Shown: positions 53,636 through 63,649 of the stretch, one piece after another
How positions within the stretch are numbered: the stretch's first letter is position 1
Layout: the number at the start of each line of letters is the position of its first letter
Source: an uncultured Christensenellaceae bacterium
GTDB taxonomy: Bacteria > Bacillota > Clostridia > Christensenellales > UBA3700
DNA length: 64,000 nt
Assembly (NCBI GenBank): GCA_910587685.1
Contig: CAJUMY010000010.1
Coordinates: 5,495 to 69,494, forward strand
Reading direction: 5' to 3'
Position numbers and translations under genes: made by a program
The notes under the pieces: model-generated
Databases searched by the model: none
What the model was told of the DNA's origin: nothing
The model's input: only the letters and a program-made list of their open reading frames with translations

Positions 53636-55018
53636 ATGGCGAAGATGTGGGAAGGAAGATTCAAAAAGTGCGTTGACGGCGTCGTGAACGACTTCAATTC
53701 TTCCGTTTCGTTCGATATGAGGATGTACAAATGGGATATTACGGGCAGCATCGCGCATGCGAAGATGCTCGCTAAGGTCGGTATCATTTCTGAAGAAGAG
53801 AGAGACATTATAGTTAACGAACTAAAGAATATACTGTCCGATATCGAGAGCGGCGAACTCGTTATAGATATGAACGCCGAGGATATCCATATGTTCGTCG
53901 AAGAAGTTTTGACTAAGCGCGTAGGCAGCGTCGGGAAGAAACTGCATACGGCTCGTTCGAGAAACGATCAGGTAGCTTTAGATATAAGGTTATATCTCAA
54001 GGAAGAGATAGACAATATAGTATCGCTCGTTCGGGAGTGCGCTGAGGTCGTGACCGATATAGCCGAAGAGAATCTCGAGAGCGTTATGCCGGGATATACG
54101 CACCTTCAGAGGGCGCAACCCGTCACTTTCGCCCATTATATAATGGCGTACGCTCATATGTTTTCGCGCGATATCTCGAGACTTCGCGATACGAAGGAGA
54201 GGATGAATTTTTCTCCGCTCGGCGCAGGAGCATTGGCGACCACCACATATGATATAGATAGAGAATTTACAGCGAAAGAGCTTGGTTTTTACGGCGTTAC
54301 TAAGAACAGTATTGATTCCGTTTCGGACAGAGATTTCGTTCTCGAACTTGCTTCCGATATAGCTCTTCTTATGATGCACCTTTCGAGAATGAGCGAAGAA
54401 ATAATACTCTTTTCGTCGTGGGAATTCAAATATATCGAACTTGACGACGCTTACGCTACGGGATCGAGCATCATGCCGCAGAAAAAGAATCCCGATATTG
54501 CGGAGCTCGTAAGAGGCAAGGCGGGACGAGTCATCGGAGATATGACGGGGCTTTTTGCCATGATGAAAGGACTTCCGCTTGCATACAATAAGGATATGCA
54601 GGAGGATAAAGAAGCGATATTCGACGCTATAGATAACGTTAAGATGTGTCTCAAGACGTTCATCCCGATGCTTAAGACGATGACCGTTATCAAGGAAAAT
54701 ATGCTTTCCGCCGCGAAGAAGGGCTTTATCAACGCGACAGATGTCGCGGACTATCTCGTAAAGAAAGGTATGCCTTTCAGAGACGCGTATAAGGCTACGG
54801 GCAATCTCGTCAAATATTGCATAGACAAAGGAGTCGTTTTGGAAGAGTTGACGCTCGGCGAATTCAAGAGCGTTACGGACAGCTTCGAAGACGACGTTTA
54901 CGAAGCGATAGATCTTATGACGTGTCTTAAGGGAAGAAAAGTTATCGGAGGTCCTAATCCCGATACAGTTAAGACAGATATAGAAGAGGTTAGAAAGGAG
55001 CTTGAGAGATATGAGTGA
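53636..55018 (+). CDS. argH: Argininosuccinate lyase
   Basis: ArgH splits argininosuccinate to arginine and fumarate. The 460-residue protein has the superfamily signature G276-S-S278-I-M-P-Q-K-K-N-P with the catalytic serine, and the T-A-R-S-R-N-D-Q segment near 105-112. CGGAGG lies upstream. Its stop overlaps the argC start by eight bases. It is the first gene of the argHCJBDF run. Confidence 0.97.
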   Translation: MAKMWEGRFKKCVDGVVNDFNSSVSFDMRMYKWDITGSIAHAKMLAKVGIISEEERDIIVNELKNILSDIESGELVIDMNAEDIHMFVEEVLTKRVGSVGKKLHTARSRNDQVALDIRLYLKEEIDNIVSLVRECAEVVTDIAEENLESVMPGYTHLQRAQPVTFAHYIMAYAHMFSRDISRLRDTKERMNFSPLGAGALATTTYDIDREFTAKELGFYGVTKNSIDSVSDRDFVLELASDIALLMMHLSRMSEEIILFSSWEFKYIELDDAYATGSSIMPQKKNPDIAELVRGKAGRVIGDMTGLFAMMKGLPLAYNKDMQEDKEAIFDAIDNVKMCLKTFIPMLKTMTVIKENMLSAAKKGFINATDVADYLVKKGMPFRDAYKATGNLVKYCIDKGVVLEELTLGEFKSVTDSFEDDVYEAIDLMTCLKGRKVIGGPNPDTVKTDIEEVRKELERYE

Positions 55019-56057
55019 AATTAAAATAAAGGTCGGAATAATCGGCGCTACGGGATATGCCGGAGCGGAGCTCGTAAGACTTCTTATAGCTCATCCGAAC
55101 GCCGAGATAGCGGCGCTTTCGTCGCGTTCGTACGAGGGAAAAAGATTCAGCGAGATATATCCCGCGTTTTTCGGGGCGGTAGACGATATATTGACATCAG
55201 AGGACGCTGTCATAGAAAGATCCGACGTTATCTTCGCTTCGCTTCCGCACGGACTTAGCGAAAAGATCGCGAGAAAGTGTATCGACAAAGGCAAGAAGCT
55301 CATAGACCTCGGAGCGGATTTCAGACTTTCGAGCGAGAGCGACTATAAAGAGTGGTACGGACTTGACTATACGGATAAGGAACTTCACGAAAAATCGTAC
55401 TATATGATACCTGAGCTCATGCGCGGCGGATATAAAGGTCAGCCCATTATAGCTAATCCCGGCTGTTACCCCACGAGTATCGCGCTCGGGATATCGCCTA
55501 TCGTAAAGAGCGGCAATTTCGTTCGCGACAGTATAGTGATAGATTCAAAGTCGGGAGTGACAGGAGCTGGCAGAGGTCTTACTCAGAATACTCATTATCC
55601 CGATTGCAACGAGGCTTTCGGACCGTACAAGGTAGCCGCTCACAGACATACGCCCGAGATAGAGGAGAATATATATAAGGTTTCGGGAGAAAAGGTCAAG
55701 GTCATTTTCACGCCGCATCTAACGCCCGTGAACAGAGGTATAGTGTCCACTATATACGTAACGCTCAAAGAGGACGTTGCTCTTAGCGACGTTTACGACG
55801 CTTACGTTGGATTCTATAAGAACGAAAAATTCGTCAGAGTGTTGCCTCTCGGCAGCGCGGCTAATCTTAAGAACGTCAGAATGTCGAACTACGCCGATAT
55901 TTCATTGCATAAAGACGCGAGAACGAACAGGCTCGTGATAGTCGCCGCTATCGATAATATGGTGAAGGGCGCAAGCGGTCAGGCGATACAGAATATGAAC
56001 GTTATGTTCTCTCTTGCGGAAGACACGGGACTTACGGCTATCGCGCCGAGTTTTTAA
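55011..56057 (+). CDS. argC: N-acetyl-gamma-glutamyl-phosphate reductase
   Basis: ArgC reduces N-acetylglutamyl phosphate with NADPH. The 348-residue protein has the Rossmann motif G-A-T-G-Y-A-G near the start and the nucleophile C152 in N-P-G-C-Y-P-T, followed by H-R-H-T-P-E-I. ATG 55011 is preferred (AAAGGAG ten bases upstream) over TTG 55002. It is coupled to argH by overlap and followed after 13 bases by argJ. Confidence 0.97.
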   Translation: MSEIKIKVGIIGATGYAGAELVRLLIAHPNAEIAALSSRSYEGKRFSEIYPAFFGAVDDILTSEDAVIERSDVIFASLPHGLSEKIARKCIDKGKKLIDLGADFRLSSESDYKEWYGLDYTDKELHEKSYYMIPELMRGGYKGQPIIANPGCYPTSIALGISPIVKSGNFVRDSIVIDSKSGVTGAGRGLTQNTHYPDCNEAFGPYKVAAHRHTPEIEENIYKVSGEKVKVIFTPHLTPVNRGIVSTIYVTLKEDVALSDVYDAYVGFYKNEKFVRVLPLGSAANLKNVRMSNYADISLHKDARTNRLVIVAAIDNMVKGASGQAIQNMNVMFSLAEDTGLTAIAPSF

Positions 56058-56070
56058 TAAGGAGATAGAT

Positions 56071-57291
56071 ATGGATATAAAATGGATAGACGGCGGAGTG
56101 ACCGCGCCGAAAGGATTCAAGGCGAGCGGAGTACACGCGGGAATACGCAGAAATAAGATGAAGAAGGATCTTGCGCTCATCGTAGCGGAGAAGCCTTGCG
56201 TCGCAAGCGCGGTCTACACGCGTAATAAAGTATTCGGCGCGCCGATAACCGTAACGAGGAAAAATCTCGAGAACGGTATAGCAGAAGCGGTCATATGCAA
56301 CAGCGGCAATGCGAACACGTGCAATGCGGACGGCGTAGAGAAGGCTGCCGCAATGACGAAACTCGTCGAGCTCCATACGGGAATAAAGAGCGAGAACGTA
56401 ATAGTCGCTTCGACGGGCGTTATAGGACAGACGCTTCCGATAGAGCCTATCGAAAACGCTATGTCAAGCCTTGTCGGCGCTCTTTCTTTAGAGGGAAGCG
56501 GAGACGCGGCGAACGCTATCATGACGACAGATACCGTTAAAAAGGAATTTGCCGTCGAGACCGTAATAGACGGTAAAACGGTGAGAATAGGCGCTATAGC
56601 GAAAGGAAGCGGGATGATCCATCCCAATATGGCGACAATGCTTGCGTTCGTAACGAGCGACGTAAGTATCTCGAAAGAAATGCTCGATAAGGTTGCGAAA
56701 GAAGTTGTCGACGATACCATAAATATGATTAGCGTCGACGGCGATACGTCTACCAACGATATGATGACGGTAATGGCTTCGGGGCTCGCAGGCAACGCGG
56801 AGATAGACTGCGACGGAGAGGATTATAAAATATTCAAGGAAGCTCTTTTCGCGCTCTTGAAAAAGACGGCTATGACTCTTGCAAAAGACGGCGAAGGCGC
56901 TACGAAACTTATAGAGTGTCATGTCGTCGGCGGCAGCGACGTGAAGATAGCGAAAGCTATAGCGAAGAGCGTTATTACGTCGTCGCTCCTTAAAGCCGCG
57001 CTTTTCGCTTCCGACGCTAACTGGGGAAGGATACTTTGCGCCATAGGCTATACCGAAGGCGATTTCGATATAACCAAAGTCGACGTCAAGCTCGTATCTA
57101 AAGTCGGAGAGATAACGGTATGCGAGAACGGGTCGGGCGTAGAGTTCTCGGAAGAGAAAGCGACTAAAGTGCTCGATACCGACCAAGTGACCGTTTACGT
57201 CGATATGAAAGACGGCGACGCTTCGGCGACGGCGTGGGGCTGTGATTTGACTTACGATTACGTCAAGATCAACGCTGACTACAGAACGTGA
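56071..57291 (+). CDS. argJ: Glutamate N-acetyltransferase / ornithine acetyltransferase
   Basis: ArgJ transfers acetyl from acetylornithine to glutamate, giving a cyclic arginine pathway. The 406-residue protein is autoprocessed before the nucleophile T189 in H-P-N-M-A-T-M-L, and ends with the usual D-L-T-Y-D-Y-V-K-I-N-A-D-Y-R-T. ATG 56071 follows TAAGGAG; upstream in-frame ATGs lie within argC. No separate argA is in the window, consistent with bifunctional ArgJ, though whether it also makes acetylglutamate from acetyl-CoA is not readable. Confidence 0.97.
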   Translation: MDIKWIDGGVTAPKGFKASGVHAGIRRNKMKKDLALIVAEKPCVASAVYTRNKVFGAPITVTRKNLENGIAEAVICNSGNANTCNADGVEKAAAMTKLVELHTGIKSENVIVASTGVIGQTLPIEPIENAMSSLVGALSLEGSGDAANAIMTTDTVKKEFAVETVIDGKTVRIGAIAKGSGMIHPNMATMLAFVTSDVSISKEMLDKVAKEVVDDTINMISVDGDTSTNDMMTVMASGLAGNAEIDCDGEDYKIFKEALFALLKKTAMTLAKDGEGATKLIECHVVGGSDVKIAKAIAKSVITSSLLKAALFASDANWGRILCAIGYTEGDFDITKVDVKLVSKVGEITVCENGSGVEFSEEKATKVLDTDQVTVYVDMKDGDASATAWGCDLTYDYVKINADYRT

Positions 57292-57375
57292 CGTAACGTT
57301 CGTATGGATCTAATTCAACTTAGATGCAATAGAAACGAAAATATATAAATCAAACGTACATATAGAGGTGTTTTG

Positions 57376-58233
57376 ATGAAAAATCAGGAAAAGGCGGAGA
57401 TACTCGTAGACGCTTTGCCATATATCAATAAGTATTACGGAAAGGTCATCGTAATAAAATACGGCGGCAACGCTATGGTCAGCGAAACGCTCAAGCAAGC
57501 CGTTATGCAGGACGTCGTTCTGCTCAATTCGATAGGAGTTAAAGTCGTGCTTGTGCACGGCGGCGGTCCCGAGATCAACGATATGCTGAAGAAGATGGCT
57601 ATAGAGACGAAATTCGTGAACGGATTGCGTTATACGGATAAAGAGACTGCGAATATCGTTCAGATGGTTCTTTCGGGAAAGGTGAATAAAGGACTTGTCA
57701 ACCATATTAATTCGCTCGGAGGCAGCGCGATAGGTCTTTCTGGCACGGACGGCAAGATGCTCGAGGTAGTGAAAAAGACCGAGGGCGGAGATTACGGATA
57801 CGTAGGAGAAGTCGTTCACGTCAATTCCAAGGTCATTTGCGACGCTCTCGACAACGGATATATTCCCGTGATAGCCAGCGTTGCGCAGGACGCGGAAGGT
57901 AATATCTTCAACATCAACGCAGATACGGTCGCCGCGGAGATAGCCGCCGCGTTAAAGGCGGAGAACCTCCTTTTGCTTACCGATATAATAGGACTTTTGA
58001 GAGACAAAAACGACGAATCTACGCTGATTGCGAAATGTTTGCTCAGCGACGTTCCGTATCTTAAGAAGCAGGGCGTTATATCGGGCGGTATGATACCTAA
58101 AATAGACGGCTGCGTAGAGGCTGTAAGACGCGGCGTAAAGCAGGCGGCAATAATAGACGGAAGGATCGAACATTCGATACTCATAGAAATGCTTTCGAAT
58201 AAGGGTATAGGCACTCTATTCGGCAACGAGTGA
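57376..58233 (+). CDS. argB: Acetylglutamate kinase
   Basis: ArgB phosphorylates N-acetylglutamate, usually the feedback-controlled step. The 285-residue protein has I-K-Y-G-G-N-A-M and V-H-G-G-G-P-E-I-N (glycine-rich substrate and phosphate loops) and the G-G-M-I-P-K-I segment with the catalytic Lys. The N-terminal helix with K-A-E-I-L-x-x-A-L-P-Y-I resembles that of arginine-inhibited hexameric enzymes. ATG 57376 follows AGAGGTG; TTG 57373 is less likely. Confidence 0.96.
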   Translation: MKNQEKAEILVDALPYINKYYGKVIVIKYGGNAMVSETLKQAVMQDVVLLNSIGVKVVLVHGGGPEINDMLKKMAIETKFVNGLRYTDKETANIVQMVLSGKVNKGLVNHINSLGGSAIGLSGTDGKMLEVVKKTEGGDYGYVGEVVHVNSKVICDALDNGYIPVIASVAQDAEGNIFNINADTVAAEIAAALKAENLLLLTDIIGLLRDKNDESTLIAKCLLSDVPYLKKQGVISGGMIPKIDGCVEAVRRGVKQAAIIDGRIEHSILIEMLSNKGIGTLFGNE

Positions 58234-58248
58234 TATAAGGAGCAGATC

Positions 58249-59436
58249 ATGAATAGCGTAATAGAAGACGACTTGAAGTATATAGCAAATACCTATAAGC
58301 GTAACGGCGTTGCGATAATAGGCGGTTCGGGCGCCGTAGCGAGGGATATAAACAATAAAAAGTACGTTGATATGTCGAGCGGGATAGGCGTCAATTCGCT
58401 CGGGTACTGCGAGGAGAAGTGGGTAAGAGCCGTCAGAAAGCAGGCGGAGCTGTTGAATCACACTTCCAATCTCTTTTATACTATCCCGCAGGTAGAGTTG
58501 GCGAAAACGCTGTGTTTGCGTACGGGTTATCAAAAGGCATTTTTCTCGAACTCGGGCGCAGAAGCCAACGAGTGCGCCATAAAGACGGCGAGAAAATACA
58601 GTTTCGACAAATACGGCGAGGGAAGGAACGTCGTTATAACGTTGGTCAATTCTTTTCACGGCAGGACGGTGACGACGCTTTCCGCAACGGGACAGGACGT
58701 ATTTCATAACTATTTCTTTCCTTTCACCGAAGGGTTCGAATACGTAAAGAGCGGCGACGTCGAAGGTATTAAAAGCGTTGTGTCGAAGGGCGGCGTATGC
58801 GCGATAATGCTGGAATTTATTCAAGGCGAGGGCGGAGTGATACCGCAGGAGAAAGCGTTTATTGCAGAGGTAGCGAAGATATGCGAAGAAAACGATATTC
58901 TTTTCATCGCCGACGAAGTGCAGACAGGCGTGGGCAGAACGGGCAAGTTCCTTGCGTCGGAGCATTTTAAGGTAAAGCCCGATATCACCACTTTGGCAAA
59001 AGGTCTCGGCGGCGGACTTCCGATAGGCGCGACGCTTTTTAACGAGAAGACCGCTGACGTTTTGACCTACTCGACTCACGGCACGACTTTCGGCGGCAAT
59101 CCGATAGTATGTCAGGGCGCGAATACCGTCCTTGAAGAGATCGACGAGATGCTGCTTATGGAAGTCAAAGCGAAGGGAAACTATATAAAGAAGCAGCTTG
59201 AAGATTCGCCGTATATAGAGAGCATATCGGGATTGGGGCTTATGCTCGGCGTGAAATTCAAGGGCGAAATATCGGCGGGCGAAGTAGTTTCGCGCTGTAT
59301 CGGAAAGGGAGCGCTCTTTTTGACGGCTAAGGAAAAACTTCGTATGCTCCCGCCCCTCAATATAACTATAGACGAGATAGACGAGGCGATCGGTATTCTT
59401 CTCAGCGTTCTCGACGACATAAATAAGGAGAAATAA
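58249..59436 (+). CDS. argD: Acetylornithine aminotransferase
   Basis: ArgD is a class III PLP aminotransferase converting acetylglutamate semialdehyde to acetylornithine. The 395-residue protein has the PLP lysine K251 in T-L-A-K-G-L-G-G-G-L-P-I-G, with the upstream D-E-V-Q-T-G motif and F-F-S-N-S-G-A-E-A-N-E. AAGGAG precedes the ATG. It is tightly spaced between argB and argF. Some ArgD enzymes also act in lysine synthesis. Confidence 0.96.
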   Translation: MNSVIEDDLKYIANTYKRNGVAIIGGSGAVARDINNKKYVDMSSGIGVNSLGYCEEKWVRAVRKQAELLNHTSNLFYTIPQVELAKTLCLRTGYQKAFFSNSGAEANECAIKTARKYSFDKYGEGRNVVITLVNSFHGRTVTTLSATGQDVFHNYFFPFTEGFEYVKSGDVEGIKSVVSKGGVCAIMLEFIQGEGGVIPQEKAFIAEVAKICEENDILFIADEVQTGVGRTGKFLASEHFKVKPDITTLAKGLGGGLPIGATLFNEKTADVLTYSTHGTTFGGNPIVCQGANTVLEEIDEMLLMEVKAKGNYIKKQLEDSPYIESISGLGLMLGVKFKGEISAGEVVSRCIGKGALFLTAKEKLRMLPPLNITIDEIDEAIGILLSVLDDINKEK

Positions 59437-59437
59437 T

Positions 59438-60349
59438 ATGAAACATTTACTCAAGTTACTCGATTTAAGCGAAAAAGAGATACTCGATCTGCTCAATCTT
59501 GCGGATCAGTTAAAGTATGAGAAAAAGCACGGTATCGCTCATAAGAGACTCGAGGGCAAGACGCTCGGAATGATATTCGAAAAGTCGTCGACGAGAACGA
59601 GAGTATCGTTCGAGGTCGGTATGTACGAGCTAGGCGGTCAGGCGTTGTTCCTAAGCTCGAGAGACTTGCAGATAGGACGCGGAGAGCCTATAGAAGACAC
59701 TGCGAGAGTACTTTCGAGGTATCTCGACGGAATAATGATAAGAACGTTCAAGCAGAGCGACGTCGAGGATCTGGCTGCGTACGGCTCGATACCTATCATC
59801 AACGGACTTACCGACTTCGCTCATCCGTGTCAGGTACTTGCCGATCTTATGACCGTAAGGGAGTTCAAGGGACTTCTCAAAGGTCTCAAGGTATGCTTTA
59901 TCGGCGACGGCAACAATATGGCGAACTCGCTTATAGTCGGCTGTCTCAAGGTTGGCATGAGTTTTTCGATAGCGTGTCCTAAAGATTACCGTCCCGACGA
60001 GAGCGTGTTAGATTTTGCAAAAGGTTACGGCGATAAGTTCGTTATGACGAACGATATAGCGCTGGCGGCTAAGGACGCGGACGTGCTCATTACCGACGTG
60101 TGGGCGTCTATGGGGCAGGAAGACGAGAAGAGGATAAGGGAGAAGGCGTTCAGCGGTTATCAGATAAACAAAGACGTTCTTTCCTATGCGAAGAGCGACG
60201 CGATTGTACTTCACTGCTTGCCCGCGCATAGAGAAGAGGAGATCACCGCCGAGGTATTCGAAGCGCATGCAAGCGAGATATTCGAAGAGGCGGAGAACAG
60301 AATCCACGCTCAAAAGGCAGTTATGGTGAGACTTATGGAAAACGCGTGA
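59438..60349 (+). CDS. argF: Ornithine carbamoyltransferase
   Basis: ArgF makes citrulline from ornithine and carbamoyl phosphate. The 303-residue protein has S50-S-T-R-T-R55 for carbamoyl phosphate binding, H-P-C-Q near residue 129, and H-C260-L-P-A-H-R for ornithine. Only one base separates it from argD. It ends the arginine run before a strong terminator. A catabolic ArcB role is unlikely in this biosynthetic context. Confidence 0.97.
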   Translation: MKHLLKLLDLSEKEILDLLNLADQLKYEKKHGIAHKRLEGKTLGMIFEKSSTRTRVSFEVGMYELGGQALFLSSRDLQIGRGEPIEDTARVLSRYLDGIMIRTFKQSDVEDLAAYGSIPIINGLTDFAHPCQVLADLMTVREFKGLLKGLKVCFIGDGNNMANSLIVGCLKVGMSFSIACPKDYRPDESVLDFAKGYGDKFVMTNDIALAAKDADVLITDVWASMGQEDEKRIREKAFSGYQINKDVLSYAKSDAIVLHCLPAHREEEITAEVFEAHASEIFEEAENRIHAQKAVMVRLMENA

Positions 60350-60407
60350 GTGTTAGCGTAGAAAGCTAAGTTTTACGGCTACCTTATAATATATTTAACG
60401 ATAATAG

Positions 60408-60438
60408 AGTCCGAACGCGGTATGCGCTTCGGACTTTT
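60408..60438 (+). terminator. Terminator of the arginine operon
   Basis: AGTCCGAAcGC (60408-60418) pairs with GCGcTTCGGACT (60424-60435) around GGTAT, followed by TTTTGTC. Confidence 0.82.
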
Positions 60439-60582
60439 GTCTTTCTAAAATAAAGAAGAACAGCGAATAATTCTATCGGAATAGCTATTGAAGAAAGAAG
60501 TTTTTTCGTTTCTTTACGATTTATCTTATAGTAGCGATAAGAATTAATTATATGAAAAAGCAAAACACTTTCTTTAAGAAAC

Positions 60583-60611
60583 TTGTATATTTCGGCGCGA
60601 TAATGTATAAT
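60583..60611 (+). promoter_or_regulatory. Promoter of the CofE-like gene
   Basis: TTGTAT (60583-60588) and TATAAT (60606-60611) are 17 bases apart. Apart from this and the arginine terminator, the gap 60350-60661 shows no gene. Confidence 0.6.
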
Positions 60612-60661
60612 ATTGACGTAATGCGAAGGCAGTTTTATCTGCGTACGGAGGGATTCAAACT

Positions 60662-61843
60662 ATGAAAACTATCGGAACAATTTCAAGAGGTATCAAAGCC
60701 CCTATCATCAAGAAAGGCGACGATCTCGTATCAATAGTCGTTGATTCCGTTCTTGCCGCGAGCGAAGAGGGCAAGTTCGAGCTTCAGGACAGAGACGTCG
60801 TAGCGATGACCGAGGCTATCGTCGGCAGAGCACAGGGCAATTACGCGACTCTCGCGCAGATATCCAAAGACGTTAGGACTAAGACGGGCGGCGGTACAGT
60901 CGGACTCATTTTCCCGATAATGTCGAGGAACAGATTTTCGATGCTTCTTAAGGGAATAGCTGGCGGAGTTGATAAGCTCATTATTCAGCTCTCTTATCCC
61001 GGCGACGAGGTAGGCAATCCGCTCATTCCTATGGATATAATAGATGAAAAGGGCGTCAACCCTTATACCGATACTTTTACGGAGGAAGAGTATTACGCTA
61101 CTTTCGGCAAGATACTTCACCCGTTCACGGGTCTTGACTATATCGAGCTTTATAAGAGTATGGGCGGCGAAGGATGCGAGATCATTCTCGCTAACAATCC
61201 CAAGGAGATATTGAAATATACCGACGTTGTCATCAACGCCGACATACATACCCGTAACAGGACGAAGAGAATACTCAAGGAAGCAGGAGCTAAAAAGGTG
61301 TTCAACCTCGCTGACTTTATGACAGAGAGCGTAGACGGCAGCGGATACAATGAGAATTACGGTCTTTACGGTTCTAACCTCGCTACCGACGATTCGGTAA
61401 AACTTTTCCCGAGAGACGGTCAGCCGCTCGTCGACGCTATTCAAAAGAAGCTGTACGAGAAGACGGGAAAGAATGTCGAGGTTATGATATACGGCGACGG
61501 CGCTTTCAAGGATCCCGTAGGCGGTATATGGGAGCTTGCAGACCCTGTGGTTTCGCCGGCTCATACCAAAGGACTTATCGGTCAGCCTAACGAGCTGAAG
61601 CTCAAATATCTCGCTGATAACGAGATAGGCGATCTCAGCGGCGAGGCGGCAAAAGAGGCTATGAAAGATCTCATCAAAAAGAAGAAGGCTAATCTCGTAG
61701 CCGATATGTCTTCGCAGGGAACGACGCCGAGACGTCTTACAGACCTTCTCGGAAGTCTTTGCGATCTGACCAGCGGCAGCGGCGATAAGGGTACGCCTAT
61801 TATTCTTATCCAGAATTACTTTACCAACTACGCAAGCGACTGA
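60662..61843 (+). CDS. Coenzyme F420-0:L-glutamate ligase-like protein
   Basis: This 393-residue protein belongs to the CofE/FbiB-like ligase family: an early block with D-L-V-S-I-V, D-R-D-V-V-A-M-T-E-A-I-V-G-R-A-Q-G-N, a central acidic block with Y-P-G-D-E-V-G-N-P, and D-M-S-S-Q-G-T-T-P-R near the end. True CofE adds glutamates to F420, but Clostridia mostly lack F420 biosynthesis. Related proteins there are annotated by similarity only and may amidate another acid, such as a folate-like or cell-wall substrate. GGAGG lies upstream of the ATG. Single-gene unit. Confidence 0.85.
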   Translation: MKTIGTISRGIKAPIIKKGDDLVSIVVDSVLAASEEGKFELQDRDVVAMTEAIVGRAQGNYATLAQISKDVRTKTGGGTVGLIFPIMSRNRFSMLLKGIAGGVDKLIIQLSYPGDEVGNPLIPMDIIDEKGVNPYTDTFTEEEYYATFGKILHPFTGLDYIELYKSMGGEGCEIILANNPKEILKYTDVVINADIHTRNRTKRILKEAGAKKVFNLADFMTESVDGSGYNENYGLYGSNLATDDSVKLFPRDGQPLVDAIQKKLYEKTGKNVEVMIYGDGAFKDPVGGIWELADPVVSPAHTKGLIGQPNELKLKYLADNEIGDLSGEAAKEAMKDLIKKKKANLVADMSSQGTTPRRLTDLLGSLCDLTSGSGDKGTPIILIQNYFTNYASD

Positions 61844-61890
61844 TATTGACCGCTTGATACAGTTTTGGTTTACGGACGGCTAATGCGTTT

Positions 61891-61921
61891 CGACCGACAG
61901 CATATTCTGTCGGTCGTTTTT
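61891..61921 (+). terminator. Strong rho-independent terminator
   Basis: CGACCGACAG (61891-61900) pairs perfectly with CTGTCGGTCG (61907-61916), then five T. Confidence 0.93.
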
Positions 61922-61933
61922 ATATAAAAACTG

Positions 61934-61962
61934 TTTACAACGTCACGAATTGGCATTATACT
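61934..61962 (+). promoter_or_regulatory. Promoter of the amidohydrolase gene
   Basis: TTTACA (61934-61939) and TATACT (61957-61962) have a 17-base spacer, directly after the preceding terminator. Confidence 0.65.
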
Positions 61963-61992
61963 TTAGATATCGAATTTATTCGGAGGAATATT

Positions 61993-63537
61993 ATGAAGAC
62001 GCTCTATTATAACGGATATATCATTACTATGAACGGAGGGAAGGTCGTCGGCGGTATGCTCGTCGGCGAGAACGGCAAGATAGAGGTCGCGGGCGACTTT
62101 TCCAACGTCGATGCGATCCCCGACAGCGCGGTAAAAAAAGTTGACCTCAAAGGTTGCGTAGTAATGCCTTCTTTTATCGACTCCCATTCGCATATAACGG
62201 CGGTCGCGAGAACTATGTCGCTAGCCGATCTTAACGGAGCGAGATCTGACGACGATATATATTCTCTCCTTACGGCGTTTAAGACGGAGAGAGGCGTGCG
62301 CGACGGCGAATGGCTTGTAGGGTATAATTACGATCATAACGTCATGAAGGGACGCAGGCATCCCGACGGAAGCGTTCTCGACGGCATTGAAAATCCCGTA
62401 TTGATAACGCACAAATCGGGGCATATGGGCGTGCTTAACAAAAAAGCTCGCGATATATTGGGAATCGAAAGCGATAGCGACGGCTATCTGGAAGAGGCAA
62501 AATTCATAGACGCCGCGAATAGGACGCCTAAGCCGTCTATAGATGTTATGCGAGCGTCTCTCAAGGAGGCGGAAAAGATATATCTTTCTTGCGGTTATAC
62601 CGTCGCGTCGGACGGACTTAGCGGAGAGGACGAGATCGAACTTCTATCGTCTTCGCCTCTCGACGTCGACGTCGTTAGCATTATCGACTACAAAAAGAAA
62701 GACGCGATACTTTCAAAGTACGCCGAATATTTCGGCAAATACGTCGGTAATCTCAAGATAGGCGGATATAAGATAATTCTCGACGGCTCGCCTCAGGCGA
62801 AGACCGCGTGGCTTTCGAAACCTTATAGCGGCGAAGACAGCTTTAGAGGAACGCCGTATTATACCGACGAACGCGTCGAAGAGATAATGAAAGACGCGAT
62901 AAACGACGGAGTTCAGCTCTACGCTCACGCTAACGGAGATATGGCCTCCGAACAGTTGATAAGAGCGTATTATCACGTTCTTACCGGCGAAAAGCTCGAA
63001 GCGAAGTACCGTCCCGTTATGATACACGCGCAGACGTTGAGAGACGACCAAATAAGGCGTATGGCTACGCTTGATATGATACCGTCGTTCTTTGCGAGCC
63101 ATATATATCATTTCGGCGATATCCATAGAGTCAATCTCGGAGTAATGAGAGCGAATAAGATATCTCCGATAAGGACTTCTATCGACTACGGTCTTAACTT
63201 TACTCTTCATAACGACAGTCCTGTAGTACCGCCTAGCGTTATGGAACTCATATCGTCCGCAGTGAACAGAATTACGAAAAACGGCGCGCATATCGGTACG
63301 TTTGAAAAGGTCGAGGCGTATGAAGCGTTCGAAGGAACTACCATTAACGCGGCATATCAATATTTCGAAGAGAAGGAAAGGGGAAGCATCGAAGAGGGAA
63401 AAGCCGCCGATTTTATCATTATCGACAAGAATCCGTACGAAATAGATAGAGAGGATATTTCCTCGATCAAGGTGCTTGCGACGTTTAAAAGCGGAAGAGT
63501 GCTGTATCGCAATGATTTGTTCGACGTGAATATATAA
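61993..63537 (+). CDS. YtcJ-like amidohydrolase
   Basis: This 514-residue protein belongs to the amidohydrolase superfamily (Amidohydro_3, YtcJ branch). The metal motif H65-S-H67 lies in F-I-D-S-H-S-H, with further sites at T-H-K-S-G-H, L-D-G-S-P-Q-A-K-T-A, H-A-N-G-D and the N-D-S-P-V motif. It has no signal peptide. YtcJ-type enzymes hydrolyse amides or imines; the substrate is unknown. CGGAGG lies nine bases before the ATG. Single gene with its own promoter. Confidence 0.9.
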   Translation: MKTLYYNGYIITMNGGKVVGGMLVGENGKIEVAGDFSNVDAIPDSAVKKVDLKGCVVMPSFIDSHSHITAVARTMSLADLNGARSDDDIYSLLTAFKTERGVRDGEWLVGYNYDHNVMKGRRHPDGSVLDGIENPVLITHKSGHMGVLNKKARDILGIESDSDGYLEEAKFIDAANRTPKPSIDVMRASLKEAEKIYLSCGYTVASDGLSGEDEIELLSSSPLDVDVVSIIDYKKKDAILSKYAEYFGKYVGNLKIGGYKIILDGSPQAKTAWLSKPYSGEDSFRGTPYYTDERVEEIMKDAINDGVQLYAHANGDMASEQLIRAYYHVLTGEKLEAKYRPVMIHAQTLRDDQIRRMATLDMIPSFFASHIYHFGDIHRVNLGVMRANKISPIRTSIDYGLNFTLHNDSPVVPPSVMELISSAVNRITKNGAHIGTFEKVEAYEAFEGTTINAAYQYFEEKERGSIEEGKAADFIIIDKNPYEIDREDISSIKVLATFKSGRVLYRNDLFDVNI

Positions 63538-63649
63538 TGATTGATTTAGTAAAAGTTTATATAAATGAACCTACCGTTATATTATGAATTTAATGGTTGA
63601 AAGATATTACTTTACGCGTTCTATTTCGGTAGTTTTTCATTTTAGAGTA

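Noticed and set aside
58216..59496. 426-codon open frame on the minus strand over argD
   Set aside because: It covers a well-supported argD on the plus strand, and its translation shows no known fold.
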